Shown here: positions 61,656 to 64,000 of the stretch, in pieces
Layout of the letters: every line of letters starts with the position of its first letter
How positions within the stretch are numbered: the first letter of the stretch is position 1
Source of the DNA: Flavobacterium sharifuzzamanii
GTDB lineage: Bacteria; Bacteroidota; Bacteroidia; Flavobacteriales; Flavobacteriaceae
Assembly: GCF_003254585.1 (NCBI RefSeq)
Contig: NZ_QJGZ01000033.1
Span: 62,001 to 126,000 of the forward strand
Direction: 5' to 3'
Length of the DNA stretch: 64,000 nt
Position numbers and translations under genes: made by a program
The notes under the pieces: model-generated
Told to the model about the DNA's origin: nothing
The model's input: only the letters and a program-made list of their open reading frames with translations
Database searches by the model: none

Positions 61656-62153
61656 ATGAAAAACGAATTTACTCTAACTATTTACTCCGAAGATCAAATA
61701 AGATTGATAAGCAAATTATCTAGTATGTTTTTAAGAAAACAAATACAGATTTTGAGCCTTAATATGTCAATTTGCGAAATTGAAAATATGTACAGACATA
61801 CTATCGTAGTAAATGATACACTGGATCAAGTCATTAATTTATCGGCGCAAATAGAGAAAATTATTGAAGTTTATAAATGTTGCTATCATCTGAATGAAGA
61901 GATTATTTTTAGACAGACTGCATTATTTAAAATTCCGACGGCTCTATTTATGGATATGGAATTAATGCTTCGCCAAAATGATCTTAAAATTTCAGAAATC
62001 CAAAAAGAGTACACCATATTGCAAGCTACAGGAACAGATGATGAAATAGTAAGTTTAACTGAAAGATTAAAACAATTTGGATTGATTGAATTTGTTACAA
62101 GTTCAAGAATTGCTCTTGAAAAATCTAATGAAGGATTTTGTAGGGAAATTTAA
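61656..62153 (+). CDS. acetolactate synthase small subunit-like (IlvN/IlvH-like) ACT protein
   Basis: 165 residues. The N-terminal ACT domain spans about 4-78 (FTLTIYSEDQIRLISKLSSM, then FLRKQIQILSLNMSICEIEN, MYRHTIVVNDT) and a C-terminal domain follows (YHLNEEIIFRQTALFKIPTA). This order matches regulatory subunits of acetohydroxyacid synthase, which bind valine/isoleucine and activate the catalytic subunit. Here it stands with no ilvB, ilvD or ilvC in the window, and the usual SRF/GxLNR-type motif is changed (QIRLISKLSS). It is therefore a divergent or orphan small subunit. The two Ile leader-attenuators directly upstream link it to branched-chain amino acid control. Confidence 0.8.
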   Translation: MKNEFTLTIYSEDQIRLISKLSSMFLRKQIQILSLNMSICEIENMYRHTIVVNDTLDQVINLSAQIEKIIEVYKCCYHLNEEIIFRQTALFKIPTALFMDMELMLRQNDLKISEIQKEYTILQATGTDDEIVSLTERLKQFGLIEFVTSSRIALEKSNEGFCREI

Positions 62154-62246
62154 AGAATGATGTGACTCTGTTTTTTCTTACGGAAACTTTGCTGTTTTTC
62201 TTCAATATTTAGTATTTTTAATAGTCATTACTAAAGCAGATAGAGT

Positions 62247-64000
62247 ATGATTTCAGGTACAAAACGGATATTGTTTTTTTTCTTGTTGAGTTTGACTTTG
62301 CTAGTCAACACAAATACAGCCGAAGCACAGCTTCTAGGTGCAGCAAAGACAACCGAAGAGCCAGCCAAGGTTCCAGATGATTCACTCGGAAGAAGAACGC
62401 CTCAAGGAACGGTCAACGGATTCATCAAGGCACTTGGCGATCAGAATTATCTGCGTGCAAGCCAGTACCTTGTTCTGAGCAAGCGTTCCTATCGTAAAAC
62501 AGCCGAAAGAATAGAAATAGCAAAGACTTTTCAGAAACTTTTGGATCAGGGAGGTAACTTTTCGCCATCATCTATTTTAAGTAATAAAGAATTAGGACGT
62601 TTAGATGATAATCTGACAACGGGTATAGATTTGGTTGGAAATATATCTACAGACAAAATAAACATACAGCTTTATTTAGAAAATCAGTCAGACGACAGCG
62701 AACCGGCATTATGGCTTTTTTCAGCAGAAACAGTTGAAGCAATTCGTGGAGCAGATATCAGCGGAGAAAAAACTTTTTTGGATAGAGTTTTGCCCAAATT
62801 TTTGATAGAAAGAAAATTAGGAAATGTTCCAATTGGCCATTGGGCAGTAGTAGTGGTAATGGCAGTAGTTACTTATTTATTGTCGAGACTCCTTATTTTC
62901 GTGCTCATTTTTCTGATTCAAAAAATATGGAAGAAAGCTGATACCGAGAAAGGAACCGCAATTATAGATGCTTTTACACTGCCGGTTCAAATGTATCTTA
63001 CGGTAATGTTATTTGTGGCATTTACACAACGAATGGGAATTTCGATAATAGTTCGTCAGCGATTTAGTATTATCATAATTACTATAGGAATTGTTGCTTT
63101 TTTAATTCTGCTCTGGAGAATGACCGACTTTGTAAGCATGTACACGCGCAGCAGAATGAGCAACAGTGGGCGAGCTTCTGCAGTATCTGCGGTATTGTTT
63201 TTAAGCCGTACTATGAAAGCTGCAATTGTCGTAATCGGAATAATCGCAATTTTAGGAATTATTGGAGTAGATGTTACCGCTGGACTTGCCGCACTGGGAA
63301 TTGGGGGGATCGCATTAGCTCTGGGAGCGCAAAAAACGATAGAAAATTTTGTGGGAAGTGTGAGTCTTATCGCAGATCAGCCATTGCGTGTTGGTGATTA
63401 TTGCCGAGTTGATGATATAAAAGGTACAGTAGAAGCAATCGGAATGCGTTCTACCACACTTCGTACAGCAGCGCGTACTATTGTAACAATTCCGAATGGA
63501 CAGCTTTCGGCTAGTAAAATAGAAAATTTTGCTCATCGTGACCGTTTTATATTCAATCCTATTTTTGGTTTTAGAATGGAAACCACTCCAGATCAGATGC
63601 GTTATCTGCTTGTAGAATTAAGGTCTTTGCTATATGCACATCCCGCCGTTTTAAATACTCCGCCAATAGTTCGTTTTACTGGAATTACAGCAGATGCTTT
63701 AAAAGTCGAAATTACAGCTTATATTGAAGCCATAAACCTTGAAACGTCGCAAGAAGTTCAAGAAGATCTTTTATTGAGAATGTTGGATATTATTGAAAAA
63801 AGTGGCACTTCATTGGCTTATCCATCACAAACATTGTATATGGCGCGAGACACTCCTTTTTCAAAAGATAAAGCAGATGAAATCGCTGAAACAGTTAAAA
63901 AATGGAAGAAAGACAATGAATTACAGCTTCCTAAATTTGATCCGAAACGAGTGGAAGAATTGAAAGGAAGTATAAAATATCCTGATGAAGGCAGTTTTAA
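62247..64000 (+). CDS. MscS family mechanosensitive ion channel (3' end cut by window edge)
   Basis: Opens at ATG 62247 and runs in frame beyond the window end (584 codons seen). A signal peptide ends near TAEAQ, followed by a periplasmic domain of about 170 residues. At least four membrane helices follow (from about residue 205: WAVVVVMAVVTYLLSRLLIF). The MscS pore helix and beta domain are clear: VTAGLAALGIGGIALALGAQ, KTIENFVGSVSLIADQPLRV and GMRSTTLRTAARTIVTIPNG. The extra N-terminal domain is common for large Bacteroidota MscS proteins. It guards against osmotic shock in the inner membrane. No stop is seen. Confidence 0.93.
   Translation, partial: MISGTKRILFFFLLSLTLLVNTNTAEAQLLGAAKTTEEPAKVPDDSLGRRTPQGTVNGFIKALGDQNYLRASQYLVLSKRSYRKTAERIEIAKTFQKLLDQGGNFSPSSILSNKELGRLDDNLTTGIDLVGNISTDKINIQLYLENQSDDSEPALWLFSAETVEAIRGADISGEKTFLDRVLPKFLIERKLGNVPIGHWAVVVVMAVVTYLLSRLLIFVLIFLIQKIWKKADTEKGTAIIDAFTLPVQMYLTVMLFVAFTQRMGISIIVRQRFSIIIITIGIVAFLILLWRMTDFVSMYTRSRMSNSGRASAVSAVLFLSRTMKAAIVVIGIIAILGIIGVDVTAGLAALGIGGIALALGAQKTIENFVGSVSLIADQPLRVGDYCRVDDIKGTVEAIGMRSTTLRTAARTIVTIPNGQLSASKIENFAHRDRFIFNPIFGFRMETTPDQMRYLLVELRSLLYAHPAVLNTPPIVRFTGITADALKVEITAYIEAINLETSQEVQEDLLLRMLDIIEKSGTSLAYPSQTLYMARDTPFSKDKADEIAETVKKWKKDNELQLPKFDPKRVEELKGSIKYPDEGSF

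Overview
The window reads as a chromosomal segment of a low-GC Bacteroidota, most likely Flavobacterium or a close relative. The signs are three SusC/SusD pairs, a type IX secretion C-terminal domain, promoters of the TTTG-N17..23-TAnnTTTG type, a RAYT/REP element, and several families of palindromic intergenic repeats. No rRNA, tRNA, CRISPR array or complete insertion sequence was seen.

Layout. 1-6,700 is ordinary accessory sequence: a GlxA-type regulator cut by the window edge, an EthD-like protein, a small hypothetical, a DNA glycosylase, a RAYT transposase among REP-like repeats with two orphan genes, an XRE regulator and bioB. 6,785-24,724 is an Lrp-type regulator divergent from eight co-oriented genes: DUF1338 2-oxoadipate dioxygenase/decarboxylase, ALDH7-type semialdehyde dehydrogenase, SusC, SusD, GH63 alpha-glucosidase, GH42 beta-galactosidase, an APH-kinase/class III PLP fusion, and an FAD/Fe-S D-2-hydroxyacid dehydrogenase. 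25,076-36,708 is a separate glycan locus: SusC, SusD and two six-hairpin glycosidases on the minus strand, with a divergent GH36 alpha-galactosidase. 37,069-46,953 holds an AraC regulator, a four-enzyme hydroxyproline pathway, an aminopeptidase P and a DPP IV-type peptidase. 47,203-59,110 holds a SusC/SusD-like pair, a large secreted M43 metalloprotease, a second M24 peptidase and an S37 prolyl peptidase. 59,450-64,000 holds an L,D-transpeptidase-like protein, a zinc alcohol dehydrogenase, two tandem isoleucine-rich leader peptides with attenuators ahead of an IlvN-like ACT protein, and an MscS channel cut by the window end.

Main interpretation (inference). The segment from about 7 to 59 kb looks like a collagen-utilisation super-locus. 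Collagen is the main material that combines hydroxyproline, Gly-Pro repeats and hydroxylysine carrying Glc-alpha-1,2-Gal-beta. The genes present could account for almost every step: a T9SS protease, proline-directed peptidases, SusCD-type uptake, an alpha-glucosidase and a beta-galactosidase for the disaccharide, a hydroxylysine kinase/phospholyase fusion, ALDH7, DUF1338 and a D-2-hydroxyglutarate dehydrogenase leading to 2-oxoglutarate, and the complete hydroxyproline route that also ends at 2-oxoglutarate. Only an aminoadipate transaminase is not seen.

Four promoters in the proteolysis/hydroxyproline half (upstream of 38094, 47203, 52149 and 57830) share one architecture: GGTAATATA-like direct repeats 21 bp apart, the proximal one starting exactly 36 bp before the -7 box. 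This suggests one activator controls them, possibly the AraC protein at 37069-37914. The hydroxylysine half instead has an ATAATAACA-type palindrome next to the Lrp gene, so the two halves may sense different breakdown products.
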